Assembly (NCBI GenBank): GCA_913019975.1
Contig: CAJWBH010000006.1
Location: 114,285-178,284, forward strand
Source: Thalassolituus maritimus
Lineage (GTDB): Bacteria > Pseudomonadota > Gammaproteobacteria > Pseudomonadales > Oceanobacteraceae
Direction: 5' to 3'
Length of the DNA: 64,000 nt
Position numbers and translations under genes: made by a program
Shown: positions 7,469 to 16,982 of the stretch, piece by piece
Position numbering within the stretch: the first letter of the stretch is position 1
Layout of the letters: each line of letters begins with the position of its first letter
The notes under the pieces: model-generated
The model's input: the letters and a program-made list of their open reading frames with translations, nothing else
The model's database searches: none
Told to the model about the DNA's origin: nothing

Positions 7469-9349
7469 ATGACCGATTCGAACAGCACAGGCTTTGCGAG
7501 CCTGGGCCTGCCATTTCCTGTACTCCGTGTTCTTGAAGAGCTGGGTTACGAAACTCCTTCTGCCATTCAGGCAAACAGTATTCCGCCGTTGCTGGAAGGC
7601 AAAGACGTTCTGGGTATGGCCCAGACGGGTACCGGTAAAACCGCAGCATTCGCGCTGCCACTGCTGGTACGTACCAACCCAGACTTCCGCACACCGCAGG
7701 TGCTGGTACTGGCGCCAACCCGAGAGCTTGCTCAGCAGGTAGCGGAAGCCGCTAAAACCTACAGCAAGCACATGAGTGGCATCAATGTGACCGCAATCTA
7801 TGGCGGTTCAGACTATGGTAGCCAGCTGCGTGATCTTAAGCGCGGACCACAGTGGGTGGTTGGTACGCCGGGTCGTGTTATGGATCACCTGCGTCGCGGC
7901 ACGCTGAGTCTGGCTGACATCAAGGCCGTCGTGCTTGATGAAGCCGATGAAATGCTGCGCATGGGCTTTATTGACGACGTAAACTGGATTCTGGAGCAGG
8001 CACCGGCGAAACGCCAGGTCGCTCTGTTCTCGGCAACCATGCCAAAAGAAATCCAGCGTGTCGCTGAAACTCACCTGAACGAACCGGTACAGGTGAAGAT
8101 TGAATCAAAGACAACCACCAATGACCGTATCCGTCAGCGTTACTGGTTTGTAGGTGGTGTACATAAGAACGACGCACTGCTGCGTATCGCCGAAACCGAA
8201 GACTTTGATGCCATGATGATTTTCGTGCGCACCAAGCAAGCAACGGAAGAAGTGGCTGACTTTATGGCCGCGAACGGCTTCCGTTGTGCGCCTCTGAACG
8301 GCGACATTCCGCAGCAGCAGCGTGAACGTGCTGTTGAAAAGCTGAAAGCAGGCAAGCTCGACATGATTGTGGCGACCGACGTTGCCGCTCGTGGTCTTGA
8401 CGTTGAACGCATCAGCCACGTTATCAACTACGACATTCCACAGGATACAGAGTCGTACGTTCACCGTATTGGTCGTACTGGCCGTGCCGGTCGTGAAGGT
8501 GAAGCGATTGTATTTGTACGTGGTCGTGAAAAGCGCATGCTGCGTGATATTGAAAAAGCCACGCGTCAGCCGATTGAAGAAATGCCGTTGCCAAGCGCAG
8601 CCCAGGTGAATGCAAAGCGTCGCGAAGCTTTCCGAGCGCGTATTATTGATGCTCTCAACACTGAGAAAAATGCACTTTACCGCGAGATTATTGAGTCTGT
8701 ACTGACCGAGCATCCGGTCGATGCACTCGACGTTGCTGCCGCTTGCGCCAGCCTGATTCAGGGTGACAAAGCGCTGTTTATTGATGAAAAAGCCGATCAG
8801 AAAATGCAGGAACGCAAAAAACGTGACCGCGATGATCGTGAACCTCGTCAGCAGCGTGAACCTCGCGACAGAGGTGATCGCGGTAGCCGTGGCCGTAAGG
8901 CGACACCAGACATTAATCCGCTGCCATTAAAAGGTCAGCCAAATGTCGATATGGTGCGTTATATGGTTAGTGTTGGCTACGATGACGGCCTGCGTCCGGG
9001 TAACCTCGTGGGTGCTGTGGCGAACGAAGCCGATCTCGAAAGCCGTTATATCGGTCATATCGAAATTCTGGAAAATTACTCTATCGTTGACCTGCCAGCG
9101 GGCATGCCACCAGAAACAATGAAAACACTGCGCAATGCGCGCGTGTGTGGCCGTGCATTGGAAATTAAAGAGTTTAAAGGCGAGGCGGGTATTCCTGAGC
9201 GTAAGCCGGGTGGTCCTAAGCGCCGTGACGGCGGCTTTAAAGGCAAAGGTTCTAAAGACCGTGATTTTAAAGGCAGCCGCGACTTTAAAGACAAGCCACG
9301 TAAGCCTCACCGTAAAGGCGGAAACGCGCCTGCACGTAAAGCCGACTGA
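7469..9349 (+). CDS. deaD: DEAD-box ATP-dependent RNA helicase DeaD (CsdA)
   Basis: The 626-residue helicase has the Q motif near the N terminus (FASLGL...SAIQ), motif I AQTGTGKT, motif II DEAD, motif III SAT and motif VI HRIGRTGRAGR. These are followed by the CsdA-type RNA-binding domain (PLKGQPNVDMVRYMVSVGYDDG) and a basic Gly/Lys/Asp-rich tail. It remodels structured RNA in ribosome assembly and mRNA decay, especially in the cold. The frame opens at a TTG at 7451, but the ATG at 7469 has AGGTGA at the proper distance and gives the family start MTDSN. Confidence 0.95.
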   Translation: MTDSNSTGFASLGLPFPVLRVLEELGYETPSAIQANSIPPLLEGKDVLGMAQTGTGKTAAFALPLLVRTNPDFRTPQVLVLAPTRELAQQVAEAAKTYSKHMSGINVTAIYGGSDYGSQLRDLKRGPQWVVGTPGRVMDHLRRGTLSLADIKAVVLDEADEMLRMGFIDDVNWILEQAPAKRQVALFSATMPKEIQRVAETHLNEPVQVKIESKTTTNDRIRQRYWFVGGVHKNDALLRIAETEDFDAMMIFVRTKQATEEVADFMAANGFRCAPLNGDIPQQQRERAVEKLKAGKLDMIVATDVAARGLDVERISHVINYDIPQDTESYVHRIGRTGRAGREGEAIVFVRGREKRMLRDIEKATRQPIEEMPLPSAAQVNAKRREAFRARIIDALNTEKNALYREIIESVLTEHPVDALDVAAACASLIQGDKALFIDEKADQKMQERKKRDRDDREPRQQREPRDRGDRGSRGRKATPDINPLPLKGQPNVDMVRYMVSVGYDDGLRPGNLVGAVANEADLESRYIGHIEILENYSIVDLPAGMPPETMKTLRNARVCGRALEIKEFKGEAGIPERKPGGPKRRDGGFKGKGSKDRDFKGSRDFKDKPRKPHRKGGNAPARKAD

Positions 9350-9368
9350 TAAATCTTTTATCGGTTAA

Positions 9369-9399
9369 ATAAGGCGACAGGTTTACTTCGTCGCCTTAT
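9369..9399 (+). terminator. Hairpin downstream of deaD
   Basis: ATAAGGCGAC and its exact complement are separated by an 11-base loop, 20 bp after the deaD stop. No T-run follows, so termination would be imperfect or Rho-assisted. Confidence 0.45.
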
Positions 9400-9400
9400 C

Positions 9401-9426
9401 AAAAAGCCCCGGGCAGATGCCCGGGG
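9401..9426 (-). terminator. Rho-independent terminator of the amide operon
   Basis: On the minus strand CCCCGGGC-N4-GCCCGGGG is followed by C and TTTTT. It lies about 75 bp beyond the fmdB stop codon, as expected for the end of the nine-gene operon. Confidence 0.8.
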
Positions 9427-9501
9427 AAGTCTCAAAACACTGATCGTCTCAGAAACAGCCCCGAAAAAACTGCAAGGTGATTCGAGAGCTGTAATGAGCT
9501 G

Positions 9502-9879
9502 TCAGTGACTGATCATCCATGGCCGCATCGAGGGGAACATCTTGTTGCCTTCCGCGGTATACATCAGATTGCTCCGACGTTTTTTCGCGTTGCAACCACA
9601 GTTGCTACCATGCTTGTGGGCATGGCGCTCCTGCTTTTCCTTCTCGCGCGCATGGAATTCACCGGCGGTCATAACCTCGGGTGAGTGACTTGCTTTTTCG
9701 TTCGCTTCCATGGCTTCCCGCCGCTCTTTGATCATGCTGGCAATCTCTGGTGGCAACACAATCACCCGCGCAGACATAGTCTGGCATTGCGGGCAGAACG
9801 CGGGTTTATCGTGGTGCTCCATCGAAGCCAGTTCCTGGAATACACCGTGTTCAGGACATTTATAGTCATAGAGTGGCAT
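9502..9879 (-). CDS. fmdB: FmdB-like zinc-ribbon protein
   Basis: The 125-residue protein starts MPLYDYKCPEHG and has a second CPQC knuckle about 25 residues on. This is the FmdB zinc-ribbon fold, usually encoded next to formamidase. The rest is charged and ends in a Cys/His-rich patch (HAHKHGSNCGCNAKK), which could bind metal. It is the last gene of the operon, 15 bp after fmdA. FmdB has been proposed as a regulator of formamidase expression, but its biochemical role is not established. Confidence 0.8.
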   Translation of the reverse strand: MPLYDYKCPEHGVFQELASMEHHDKPAFCPQCQTMSARVIVLPPEIASMIKERREAMEANEKASHSPEVMTAGEFHAREKEKQERHAHKHGSNCGCNAKKRRSNLMYTAEGNKMFPSMRPWMISH

Positions 9880-9894
9880 AGTTAAATCCCCTTA

Positions 9895-11124
9895 TTAAAG
9901 ATCCGGCGCTTTTGGAATATCGATGCTGCCATCGAGGTGTTTCTTAGGCCCTTCGGAATTCGGCTGCACGTCAAACTCGAAGATATCGGTTGGTAACCAA
10001 AGCGTCGCACAGGAGTTCGGAATATCAACCACACCACTGATGTGGCCCTGTACCGGTGCACAACCAATGATGGCGTAACCCTGAGCTTCGCTATAACCGA
10101 ACTGAGTTAAGTAGTTAATCGCGTTATGACAGGCCTGACGATAGGCAATGCTAGTATCCAGGTAATGCTGTTTACCGTCTTCATCAACAGAAATACCTTC
10201 AAAAATCAGATAATCGTCGTATTTCGGTACCATCTTACTTGGCTTAAAGATTGGATTTTTAACCTGATACTTCGCCATACCATCTTTGATGATATTAACG
10301 CGCATGTGAATCCAGCCCGCCATTTCAATCGCGCCACAGAAGGTGATTTCACCGTCACCCTGTGAGAAGTGAAGGTCACCAACAGACAGGCCCGCACCAT
10401 CAACATAGACAGGGAAATAGACTTTAGAACCGCGTGTCAGGTCTTTAATATCACAGTTACCACCGTGCTCACGAGGAGGCACAGTACGCGCACCTTCGGC
10501 TGCTGCTTTCGCTTTTTCGTCCCCTGATAGGCGACCCATGTGAGCCGTTTCTGCATAAGGCAGTGTCGCCAGTTCGGGGACGCGTTCTGGATCGGTGTCG
10601 ACTAAAGCTTTTTCACGGGTATTCCACATATCCAGCATTTTTTTGTCTGGCAGACAGCCGATCAGACCGGGGTGGAGAATACCGGCAAACTCAACGCCTG
10701 GAACGTGACGTGAGCTGGTCATCATGCCGTTGAAGTCCCAGATGGATTTCTGTGCTTCCGGGAAGCGATCGGTCAGGAAGCCACCGCCGTTCTTTTTCGA
10801 GAAGAAACCATTGAAGCCCCACTGGTTATCAGGGAAAGCACCGATGTCCAGAATATCAACTTCGAGAAGATCGCCTGGCTCTGCGCCTTCGACTTTAATC
10901 GGGCCGGATAAGAAGTGAACCTGGCTCAGGTCGACATCACGGACGTCGGAAGCGTCGTCGTTATTTTCAATCTGACCACCGGTCCAGTCATAACATTCAA
11001 CAATGAAGTCATCACCGGGTTTTACGGTTGCTACCATCGGAATGTCCGGATGCCAGCGGTTGTGAACCTGGTCATTTTCATAAGCGGATTTACTGAGATC
11101 AATTTTAATGATGGTATCAGTCAT
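9895..11124 (-). CDS. fmdA: Formamidase FmdA
   Basis: The 409-residue protein matches the acetamidase/formamidase family across its length. It has RWHPDIP, VKPGDDFIVECYDWTGGQI, the GDLLEVDILDI strand and SCATLWLPTDIFEFD near the end. It hydrolyses formamide to formate and ammonia in the cytoplasm. The frame is open 26 codons further upstream, but TAAGGAGAAAACC directly precedes the ATG at 11124, which is the family start (MTDTIIKIDLSKS). It lies between the AmiB-like gene and fmdB. With AmiE in the same operon, the cell can deaminate both C1 and C2-C3 amides. Confidence 0.95.
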   Translation of the reverse strand: MTDTIIKIDLSKSAYENDQVHNRWHPDIPMVATVKPGDDFIVECYDWTGGQIENNDDASDVRDVDLSQVHFLSGPIKVEGAEPGDLLEVDILDIGAFPDNQWGFNGFFSKKNGGGFLTDRFPEAQKSIWDFNGMMTSSRHVPGVEFAGILHPGLIGCLPDKKMLDMWNTREKALVDTDPERVPELATLPYAETAHMGRLSGDEKAKAAAEGARTVPPREHGGNCDIKDLTRGSKVYFPVYVDGAGLSVGDLHFSQGDGEITFCGAIEMAGWIHMRVNIIKDGMAKYQVKNPIFKPSKMVPKYDDYLIFEGISVDEDGKQHYLDTSIAYRQACHNAINYLTQFGYSEAQGYAIIGCAPVQGHISGVVDIPNSCATLWLPTDIFEFDVQPNSEGPKKHLDGSIDIPKAPDL

Positions 11125-11134
11125 GGTTTTCTCC

Positions 11135-12205
11135 TTAGGTAGCCTTGGGGCTTTTCGGGGTAAATTCCGGTTCGGAAGGGAATTCAGAGTGCGTTTCCGC
11201 AAGGGAAACCGGGAGCAGAGTGATCTGTCGTTCAGACAGAACGCCCTGCAGGTGTGTATTCATAGTGTCGTTGTGCGCAGTGAGGTGACGAGCCACCTCG
11301 GTAATAACCAGGTCGCGGAAACGACGTTCGATGGCGCGGGCACCGTACTTACGGAATCCGGATGTCATGACGATAAAATCACGAGCCGCCGGTTCAAGTT
11401 CAATACTGGTGTTGTGGCGTTTCAGTTGAGAATTCAGCGACTGCTCAAGGCCTTCAACCAGACTCGGCATATCCTCCGATGTCAGTGCAGAGAAGTACTC
11501 AACAATGCCAATGCGGTTGATAAATTCCGTATTAAAATGGCGCTCCAGTGCGCGTTTATAAAGACCACTGCGGTTAACTCCGGGAACGGAGTCCAGCCAG
11601 CGTAATGACTCAGCGAGGCGACTGCCGACATTACTCGTCATAAACACCAGCGTATTGGTAAAACTGATCGACTTCTGTCCCGACGCCAGCTTCAGGGTGC
11701 CGTTGTCGAGGATATTCATCAGACTCAGTACCACCGAGTGGTCTGCTTTTTCTATTTCATCGAACAGGACAATGCCCGGGCGCGAGCTTGTGCCACTGAT
11801 CAGTTCTTCATTAAGTAAGCTGAGGTTTTCTTTGCTGCCCACATAGCCCGGAGGTGCCCCTGTAATAGCAGCACTGTAGTGGCTCTGTGCGAGAGTATTC
11901 ATATCGATACGACAGAAAGCATCGCTGCGACCGTGAATCGCCTGCGCAACCTGTCGCACCATTTCGGTTTTACCAACGCCGGTCGCGCCGATAAATAAAG
12001 CTGAGAGAAGCGGGCGCCGACGGTCGTTAAGTCCGGCACTGATCACATTCAGTTGCGATTCAAGCCGATCAATCACGGCATCCTGACTACGGATACATGC
12101 TTTCAGGTGAGCTGATACTTCAGCCGGCTGAAAAGCGAACCGCGACAGAAGCGGTTGGCTCTGCGATTGTGTCTGTGAACGAATGCGATCAGTGACAAAG
12201 ACCAT
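11135..12205 (-). CDS. amiB: AmiB-like AAA+ (Clp-family) ATPase
   Basis: The 356-residue single AAA+ module has Walker A GATGVGKTE, a pore-loop-like GAPPGYVG, Walker B IVLFDEIEKAD, sensor 1 TSN and a C-terminal ARAIERRFRDLVITE helical domain. These are Clp/Hsp100 features, but it lacks a second AAA domain, an N-terminal adaptor domain and a ClpP-binding loop that I can see. Its position right after amiE matches AmiB of the Pseudomonas aeruginosa amiEBCRS operon, an ATPase of uncertain role (chaperone or transport energiser). The ATG at 12205 is chosen over a TTG two codons earlier; neither has a strong ribosome site. Confidence 0.8.
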   Translation of the reverse strand: MVFVTDRIRSQTQSQSQPLLSRFAFQPAEVSAHLKACIRSQDAVIDRLESQLNVISAGLNDRRRPLLSALFIGATGVGKTEMVRQVAQAIHGRSDAFCRIDMNTLAQSHYSAAITGAPPGYVGSKENLSLLNEELISGTSSRPGIVLFDEIEKADHSVVLSLMNILDNGTLKLASGQKSISFTNTLVFMTSNVGSRLAESLRWLDSVPGVNRSGLYKRALERHFNTEFINRIGIVEYFSALTSEDMPSLVEGLEQSLNSQLKRHNTSIELEPAARDFIVMTSGFRKYGARAIERRFRDLVITEVARHLTAHNDTMNTHLQGVLSERQITLLPVSLAETHSEFPSEPEFTPKSPKAT

Positions 12206-12219
12206 CGGCAATCTGGCGA

Positions 12220-13266
12220 TTACTCGCCAGCCTCCATTGAGCGCTCTTCAACGGGCAGAGTACCGACCGGGCAATCTGCTACGCCGACTGTTGTGCGCGT
12301 CATGGCTTCGACATCGGCCTGGGCTTTTTCAGCATCGGTTACCCAGGTGCGATAGAACTCGAATGGGCAATCGGCAATGCCTTTGTCACCATCGCCCGAG
12401 GCATGAACACCGCTGTATCCACGGTGCAGAAGTTTGAACAAATGATTCTGCGACTGATCGTTTTTACGGGCGTCGCGAATCTGTGACACAGATAATTGGG
12501 CGTACTGGACACCCATGTCTTCTTCGCCACATTCGCCGAGTGTACGGCCATCGAAGCCGATCAGAGCAGAGTGACCAAAGTAGGAATAGACACCGTCGAA
12601 GCCTGTTGCATTGGCGACAGCTACGTAGCAGTTGTTTGCCCATGCCATGGTTTTCGCCATCATGATCTGTTGTTCTTTGGCTGGGTACATGTAGCCCTGA
12701 CAGCGAACAATCAGCTCTGCGCCTTTCATGGCACAGTCGCGCCAGATCTCCGGATAGTTACCGTCATCACAGATGATCAGACTGATTTTTAACCCTTTAG
12801 GACCTTCACTTACATAAGTACGGTCACCGGGATACCAGCCTTCAATCGGGCACCACGGAATGCACTTACGATATTTCTGAACAATTTCGCCTTCGTTATT
12901 GATCAGGACTAGCGTGTTATAAGGCGCTTTATTCGGGTGTTCTTCGTGCTGTTCACCTGTCAGTGAAAAGATGCCCCAGGTATCGGCCTCTTTGCAGGCA
13001 GCTGCGAAGATGTCCGTTTCATCACCCGGGATAGTGGCAGCAGTGGCATACATTTCCTCTTCGTCGTACATGATTCCCATGGTTGAATATTCCGGGAATA
13101 CGACCAGATCCATACCGGGCAATCCGACTTTCATGCCCTTGATCATGTCGGCAATTTTGCGGGCGTTGTCGAGGACTTCAGCTTTACTGTGAAGACGTGG
13201 CATTTTGTAATTAACGACCGCAACACCAACGGTATCTGGGCTACTGGAAATATCACCGTGACGCAT
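12220..13266 (-). CDS. amiE: Aliphatic amidase AmiE
   Basis: The 348-residue nitrilase-superfamily enzyme aligns without gaps to P. aeruginosa AmiE from MRHGDISSS onward, so numbering is shared: the catalytic Glu59, Lys134 and Cys166 are all present (FPEY, KYRK, IICDDGN). It hydrolyses short aliphatic amides such as acetamide and propionamide to acid plus ammonia in the cytoplasm. AGCGGAGAAC precedes the ATG. It is 12 bp after the last ABC-transporter gene, an arrangement that couples amide import to hydrolysis. Confidence 0.97.
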   Translation of the reverse strand: MRHGDISSSPDTVGVAVVNYKMPRLHSKAEVLDNARKIADMIKGMKVGLPGMDLVVFPEYSTMGIMYDEEEMYATAATIPGDETDIFAAACKEADTWGIFSLTGEQHEEHPNKAPYNTLVLINNEGEIVQKYRKCIPWCPIEGWYPGDRTYVSEGPKGLKISLIICDDGNYPEIWRDCAMKGAELIVRCQGYMYPAKEQQIMMAKTMAWANNCYVAVANATGFDGVYSYFGHSALIGFDGRTLGECGEEDMGVQYAQLSVSQIRDARKNDQSQNHLFKLLHRGYSGVHASGDGDKGIADCPFEFYRTWVTDAEKAQADVEAMTRTTVGVADCPVGTLPVEERSMEAGE

Positions 13267-13278
13267 AATGTTCTCCGC

Positions 13279-13968
13279 TTAAACAGAAAGGTATTTTGAA
13301 ATGGTTTCCTGGTCGGCTTCTTCGACCGGTACGTCCAGTACAATTTTTCCTTTTTCAATCACCAGAATCCGGTCAGCGACATCCAGTGCAAAACTGAGTA
13401 CCTGCTCGGAAACCAGAATCGACAAGCCACGCTGTGTACGTATCTGTTTCAGCGTTTTGGCCATATCTTTAATGATGCTGGGCTGAATCCCCTCGGTAGG
13501 TTCATCCAGAATGAGGACATCCGGGTTACTTGCCAGTGCTCGTGCGATCGCAAGCTGTTGTTGCTGACCGCCCGACAGGTTGCCACCGCGGCGATGTTTC
13601 ATTTCATCCAGCACCGGGAAGATGCTGTAGAGGTCAGATGGAATGTTGCGCTCACCGGTGCTGGTCAGTCCGGTTTCGATGTTTTCTTCTACCGTCATGG
13701 TCGAGAAAATCATCCGGCCCTGGGGCACGAAGGCCAGACCAGCACTGACACGCTCGTGACTCTTTAATGGCGACAGTTCTTTGTCCGCCAATTTAACCGT
13801 GCCTCCCTTGCTTGGAATCATGCCAATCAGGGATTTCATCAATGTGGTTTTGCCCATGCCATTGCGACCGAGAATGGCGATGATTTCGTTCTCTTTAAGG
13901 GTCAGGTTCATACCATCAATGATGGTGCTCTGGCCGTAGGCGACGGAGTAATCGTTTAATTGCAGCAT
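13279..13968 (-). CDS. urtE: ABC transporter ATPase, UrtE/LivF type (short-chain amide/urea importer)
   Basis: The 229-residue ATPase has Walker A GRNGMGKT, signature LSGGQQQQ and Walker B LILDEPTEG. The residues GIQPSII after Walker B are typical of the UrtE/LivF branch. It would pair with the UrtD-like ATPase to power the two permeases encoded upstream. Because the operon contains amidases and no urease, I infer short-chain amides (the Fmd system of Methylophilus) as the main cargo; urea remains possible. Confidence 0.88.
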   Translation of the reverse strand: MLQLNDYSVAYGQSTIIDGMNLTLKENEIIAILGRNGMGKTTLMKSLIGMIPSKGGTVKLADKELSPLKSHERVSAGLAFVPQGRMIFSTMTVEENIETGLTSTGERNIPSDLYSIFPVLDEMKHRRGGNLSGGQQQQLAIARALASNPDVLILDEPTEGIQPSIIKDMAKTLKQIRTQRGLSILVSEQVLSFALDVADRILVIEKGKIVLDVPVEEADQETISKYLSV

Positions 13969-13979
13969 GGTAGTTCCCC

Positions 13980-14744
13980 TTAATGGCCCAGGTAGACTTC
14001 GACGACTTTAGGGTCAGACTGCACCCGTTCCATTGAGCCTTCAGATAAAACCTTGCCCTGGTGAAGCACGGTCACCCGGTCGGCAATGTCGGCAACGAAT
14101 TGCATATCGTGTTCAATCACAAGTACTGAGCGGTCTTTGGTAATTCGGTGCAGCAGGTCTGCTGTCTGTTTACGCTCAGAGACCGACATACCTGCAACCG
14201 GCTCGTCCAACATCAGGAGCTCAGGGTCCTGGATCAGCAGCATGCCAATTTCCAGCCACTGCTTCTGACCGTGAGAGAGCAGGTCAGCTGAGGTATCCAG
14301 TTTGTCGCCGAGAAAAATCATGTCGGCGATTTCTTTTACTTTGTCGACGACCTCTTTATCGCGACGGAAGAAGAGGGCACCCCAGACGTTGCGTCCACGC
14401 GGGAACGACAGCTCAAGATTTTCGAATACCGTCAGGTCTTCATAGATGGATGGGTTCTGGAATTTCCGACCCACACCGGCGTGAACAATCTGGTGCTCGT
14501 TCAGCTTGGTTAATTCTTTACCCTTAAATTTAATCGAACCTTCAGTGGCCTTGGTACGGCCACAGATGAGATCCAGTACCGTGGTCTTACCGGCCCCGTT
14601 AGGGCCGATAATGACGCGGATTTCTTGTTCTTCGACGTACAGCGATAAATCGTTCACTGCTTTAAAGCCATCGAAGGACACAGTCAGACCTTCTACGCTC
14701 AAGACAAAGTCTTTTGCTGGAATGGATTTCGTTGACTCAAGCAT
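13980..14744 (-). CDS. urtD: ABC transporter ATPase, UrtD/LivG type
   Basis: The 254-residue ATPase has Walker A GPNGAGKTT, a signature loop LSHGQKQWLEIG and Walker B LLMLDEPVAGM. The LSHGQ signature with KQWLEIG is characteristic of the UrtD branch rather than LivG. Its start overlaps the end of the UrtC-like permease gene by 8 bp, so translation is coupled. It is the second ATPase subunit of the amide/urea importer. Confidence 0.9.
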   Translation of the reverse strand: MLESTKSIPAKDFVLSVEGLTVSFDGFKAVNDLSLYVEEQEIRVIIGPNGAGKTTVLDLICGRTKATEGSIKFKGKELTKLNEHQIVHAGVGRKFQNPSIYEDLTVFENLELSFPRGRNVWGALFFRRDKEVVDKVKEIADMIFLGDKLDTSADLLSHGQKQWLEIGMLLIQDPELLMLDEPVAGMSVSERKQTADLLHRITKDRSVLVIEHDMQFVADIADRVTVLHQGKVLSEGSMERVQSDPKVVEVYLGH

Positions 14745-15939
14745 GTTTGCGTTCCTCTTCTGTCCGGGATTCGTCAGTCAGAGCCTCTTCAGGCGAATTT
14801 TCTTTGGCAGTGGGTTCCTGCGGACCAGGCGTGGCGGGTGAATCATCCTGAGACTTACCGGACATACGCAGCAGTATGGGTTCGATATAGCGCTGATAGA
14901 TACCAGCAAGACCATTCGGGAAGGCCATTACAACGCCGATAAACAGAGCACCCATAGCGAACAGCCAGAGTTCGGGGAAGCTTTCCGAAAAGCTGGTCTT
15001 AGCCCAGTTAACGAGTAATGTGCCGTACACAGCGCCGAGAATAGAAAGACGACCACCCAGTGCGCAGAAGATCACCATTTCAATCGAAGGAACGATGCCA
15101 ACGAAGGTAGGCGACATAAATCCGACCTGAAGCGTGAACATTGCGCCGCCGATCGCGGAGATTGCCGCAGCCAGGCAGAAGATAAAGATTTTGAATCCAG
15201 AGACGTCGTAGCCAGAGAAGCGAACGCGTTCTTCACTTTCACGCATCGCGACTAATAAGCGGCCGAGTTTGCTTTTAATCACAAAGGCGGCAACGAACAG
15301 GCAGATAAACAGTAGCAGCGCGTTGATGTAGTAGAGGATGTACTTCGCTTCGTCAGTACGGATATCCCAACCATGCAGTGTGCGCAGGTCGGTAATACCG
15401 TTTACGCCGCCGGTGTAACCTTGCTGACCGATAATCAGGATGGTCAGGATGGCCGCAACCGCCTGCGTGATAATGGCGAAGTACACACCACCGACACGAC
15501 GCTTGAACATGGCAACAGCAATGATAAAAGCGAAGACAGCGGGCACAGCAATAACAGCGAACAGAGTAAAGCCAAAGCTGTGGAAGGGTTCCCAGAACCA
15601 TGGCAGTTCGGTGAGCTGGTTCCAGTCCATAAAGTCCGGAATGCCGGGAGTCGACTGAATCGCTGTATTTTCAGGTGACGAGGCTTCCAGTTTCAGGAAC
15701 ATCGCCATGCAGTAACCGCCCAGGCCAAAGAATACCCCCTGACCGAGGCTGAGAATGCCACCGTAGCCCCAGCAAAGAACCAGACCGAGGGCAACGAAAG
15801 CGTAAGTGAGATATTTTCCCACCAGGTTAAGGCGGAAGATATCCATCGACAGCGGCAGGATCACCAACAGCAGAACTGCAAGAATGATCATGTGGCTGTA
15901 CTGATTGCGGGCAATAAAATCGGCAAATTTATTCATCAA
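14737..15939 (-). CDS. urtC: ABC transporter permease, UrtC/LivM type
   Basis: The 400-residue inner-membrane permease has about ten hydrophobic segments and the GYGGILSLGQGVFFGLGGY motif of the UrtC/LivM group. There is a cytoplasmic EERVRFSGYDV coupling loop near the middle. The last 45 residues are a hydrophilic tail rich in Pro, Glu and Ser (PATPGPQEPTAKENSPEEAL) that is longer than usual. It partners the UrtB-like permease to form the channel. Confidence 0.9.
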   Translation of the reverse strand: MMNKFADFIARNQYSHMIILAVLLLVILPLSMDIFRLNLVGKYLTYAFVALGLVLCWGYGGILSLGQGVFFGLGGYCMAMFLKLEASSPENTAIQSTPGIPDFMDWNQLTELPWFWEPFHSFGFTLFAVIAVPAVFAFIIAVAMFKRRVGGVYFAIITQAVAAILTILIIGQQGYTGGVNGITDLRTLHGWDIRTDEAKYILYYINALLLFICLFVAAFVIKSKLGRLLVAMRESEERVRFSGYDVSGFKIFIFCLAAAISAIGGAMFTLQVGFMSPTFVGIVPSIEMVIFCALGGRLSILGAVYGTLLVNWAKTSFSESFPELWLFAMGALFIGVVMAFPNGLAGIYQRYIEPILLRMSGKSQDDSPATPGPQEPTAKENSPEEALTDESRTEEERKHA

Positions 15940-15951
15940 TTAGACTCCTGC

Positions 15952-16878
15952 TCAGTGACGTACTTTGAGAGTGAACAGACCCTGAGGACGAAGCATCAGA
16001 ATGCCGACCACAAACAGCAGGGTGAGTACTTTGGCCATTGAGCCGCTGAGGAAAAACTCCATCGTTGACTGGGCCTGAGAGATGGTGAAGGCCGAGGCGA
16101 CGGTACCCAGAAGGCTGGATGCACCACCGAACACAACAACAAGGAAGGTATCAACGATATACAGCTGACCTGACGTCGGACCGGTAGAACCGATCATGGT
16201 GAACGCAGAACCTGCGATGCCTGCGATGCCGCAACCGAGTGCGAAGGTCAGACGGTCAACTTTCTCGGTATTAATACCAACAGCAGCAGCCATCGGACGA
16301 TTCTGTACAACGGCGCGGGTTTGTTTACCCAGACGGGATTTCTGCATCATCAATGCAACACCGACGGTAATCACGATCGTCAGGCCCATCACAAACAGAC
16401 CATTAACCGGCACTTCAACCATGTCGGTTACAGGGTACGAACCCATCAACCAGTCAGGCAGAGTGACGCCTACTTCACGCGCGCCAAATACGGTGCGGTA
16501 GAGTTGTTGCAGAATCAGGCTCAGGCCCCAGGTAGCAAGCAGAGTATCCAGAGGGCGGTGATACAGGTGGCGTATCATCGCCCACTCGACAAAGGCCCCG
16601 AGAGCGGCCGTGACAAAGAAGGCCACTATCATGGCCAGAAAGAAGTAACTGCCATAAATACTTGGCAGGTAGTCAGCAAACAGATTTGAAATTATGTAGG
16701 TAACGTAAGCACCGAGAATCATAAATTCGCCGTGTGCCATATTGATCACACCCATCTGGCCGAAAATAATCGCCAGACCGAGTGCCATCAGAACAAAAAC
16801 AGAAAACAGGATAAGTCCGGCAAAACCTTGCATAGCAAAGATGGAGGTAAGCTCGGATGCAGAATATTCGGCAAACAT
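15952..16878 (-). CDS. urtB: ABC transporter permease, UrtB/LivH type
   Basis: The 308-residue permease has eight or so hydrophobic helices and the family motif GLAIIFGQMGVINMAHGEFM near residue 35, plus the cytoplasmic coupling region KQTRAVVQNRPMAAAVGI. CCGGGGAGAAAC lies upstream of the ATG. It follows the binding-protein gene after a 104-bp spacer containing a hairpin, so it is probably made at lower levels than the binding protein. Confidence 0.9.
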   Translation of the reverse strand: MFAEYSASELTSIFAMQGFAGLILFSVFVLMALGLAIIFGQMGVINMAHGEFMILGAYVTYIISNLFADYLPSIYGSYFFLAMIVAFFVTAALGAFVEWAMIRHLYHRPLDTLLATWGLSLILQQLYRTVFGAREVGVTLPDWLMGSYPVTDMVEVPVNGLFVMGLTIVITVGVALMMQKSRLGKQTRAVVQNRPMAAAVGINTEKVDRLTFALGCGIAGIAGSAFTMIGSTGPTSGQLYIVDTFLVVVFGGASSLLGTVASAFTISQAQSTMEFFLSGSMAKVLTLLFVVGILMLRPQGLFTLKVRH

Positions 16879-16945
16879 GATGTTTCTCCCCGGTGGATCA
16901 GAATTCGGTAGCGGCTGGTGGTTACCGGCGCGCTACCGGAAGGGT

Positions 16946-16965
16946 GGGCTGAGAAAACTCAGCCC
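16946..16965 (-). terminator. Intercistronic hairpin after the binding-protein gene
   Basis: An 8-bp perfect stem (GGGCTGAG/CTCAGCCC) with a 4-base loop lies 18 bp after the urtA-like stop. Without a T-run it is more likely an mRNA-stabilising or partial attenuator element, as often found behind abundant binding-protein genes. Confidence 0.5.
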
Positions 16966-16982
16966 GGGTCATGCGTGGGGTT

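Noticed and set aside
7325-7771. Minus-strand frame covering the deaD leader and start
   Set aside because: It is antisense to the conserved N-terminus of DeaD and has no recognisable domain.
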